Assembly (NCBI GenBank): GCA_009746045.1
Contig: RPFO01002016.1
Span: 47,501-111,500 of the forward strand
Reading direction: 5' to 3'
DNA from: Mesostigma viride
Taxonomy: Eukaryota > Streptophyta > Mesostigmatophyceae > Mesostigmatales > Mesostigmataceae
DNA length: 64,000 nucleotides
The notes under the pieces are model-generated. The model saw only the letters and a program-made list of their open reading frames with translations. It was not told the DNA's origin and made no database searches. Each line of letters starts with the position of its first letter. Position 1 is the stretch's first letter. A program made the translations under genes and the position numbers. Below are positions 63,193 to 64,000 of the stretch, piece by piece.

Positions 63193-64000
63193 GGGGACGG
63201 GATCGACATGCCCGAATATTTTGGCGCCAAAAAATTCGCGCCGGAACCGAAGGTAAAAAATTTCACGTGCACAGTGCACGCACCCCTTGCGGAAGTGGCC
63301 ATGGCGACTGCGTTCAGGCGAAACTACCACACTAGGGCAGGCGAAATGCAAAAATTTTACTAGAATCTTAAAGGCGATGAGTTTATGATGTTAGTTTGAG
63401 GCGGAAATCAGCTGGTTTACAATATCGCTGCTGTTTTTTTATGCCATCGGCATGGGGGGTAATCTGAATTTTTTGGTCGCGCGGAATGAAATAGAATACA
63501 TGATAGCGGCTGTAAAATCGCGGTTTTGGGGGCTGTTCTGACCGTGAAGCAGGCATTAATAATATCGGTTGCATTGAATTCTAAACCGAGCTGGTGCTTT
63601 TTGCCAGATTTTCGGCCATTATCGGTAAGTAATTGTTCAGACCTGCGCCGTGCGTGTCTGACCTGTCCATGGAAGAACGGCTGTTGTTGCGCGCCTGGGC
63701 GAGGGATTTACGAGGGCAAGGTACAGATTTTTGGCGAATGTTATCTGCTATCAGTGCTTTCTTCTATGAGCTCATTGTTCGAAGTTTTTTGCGTTCTTTT
63801 TGGGCAGTTTCCGCCAGCTAGCTCGCCGTTCCTTGCCGTTGTGTTGTCGAATACCTGGCAGCTTTAGATTGTTTCAGTCGTTGATTTTGTGGTCAGGGCC
63901 GCTTCAGTCGCAGCCTGTACCTTCTCGGGAAGGTTTAAGGCATTTCATGAAACGTGTTCTAGCAAGGATGTTGTGCTTATGGACGCTTCTTGTTGTGCGA
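63193..64000. mobile_element. TTAA-type DNA transposon, left part, runs off the window
   Basis: Begins GGGGACGGGATCGACATG right after TTAA (63189-63192) and shares blocks with 54389-54800: GGCGCCAAAAAATTCGCG, GGCCATGGCGACTGCG, AATCTTAAAGGCGATGAG. A short frame (63633-63821, MEERLLLRAWARDL) has a weak counterpart near 54863 but is not a recognised domain. The right end is outside the window. Confidence 0.65.

Overview
The window looks like nuclear DNA of a green alga, probably a chlorophyte. The evidence is GC-rich exons split by short GT-AG introns, secreted proteins with long Pro/Ser-Pro (hydroxyproline-type) linkers, abundant non-LTR retrotransposons, and very long pure microsatellites. The organism is inferred and no species can be named. 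No bacterial operon, CRISPR array, rRNA or complete tRNA gene is visible.

Host genes are few. A fragmentary minus-strand membrane-protein gene may occupy about 34-5325, with minisatellites in its introns. Three paralogues of a secreted three-exon protein follow: gene A (30191-32298, minus) and gene B (32720-35098, plus) are head to head over a 421-bp shared upstream region, and gene C (46833-49263, plus) is a near copy of B with a frameshift in its polyproline tract. Each has a signal peptide, a choice-of-anchor-E-like domain, a polyproline linker, a Cys-pair region and a root-cap/VWD-like domain. A and B are nearly identical only in the last domain, which suggests gene conversion.

Almost everything else is nested mobile DNA, and target-site duplications (TSDs) let much of the insertion order be read. 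The commonest family (called E here) has a variable 5' GCCACGA repeat, one ORF resembling L1 ORF1p (coiled coil, RRM-like, C-terminal domain), a structured 3'UTR, a terminal hairpin and a (TTAA)n tail, but no reverse transcriptase. Three copies (9757-13539, 35556-38163, 38701-43617) have clean 11-15 bp TSDs, so E moved as an ORF1-only unit. Reverse-transcriptase LINEs of several lineages are also present: LINE A (14-20 kb, 39-40 kb and elsewhere), LINE B (52058-53453), a LINE C fragment (50701-51093), and a nearly intact R2-like LINE (about 56815-61015) with RING-H2 and C2H2 fingers, RT and a restriction-like endonuclease. LINE A, LINE C and E share a CTCC-CAAC-GGAG type 3' hairpin followed by an AT-rich tail, which suggests that E is mobilised in trans.

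Other layers are an 8.8-kb young but coding-poor LTR retrotransposon (20964-29728) carrying a foldback DNA element (23524-24109); 1.7-kb non-autonomous DNA transposons at CTAG or TTAA sites (14128-15847, 40718-42416, and partial copies from 54389 and 63193); a tRNA-like SINE with a 3' hairpin (SINE2) that also occurs as 28-53 bp micro-insertions; and a second short repeat (R-CAAGG). The long (GGGGCAT)n, (CATC)n and (ACACGC)n arrays generate large meaningless reading frames.
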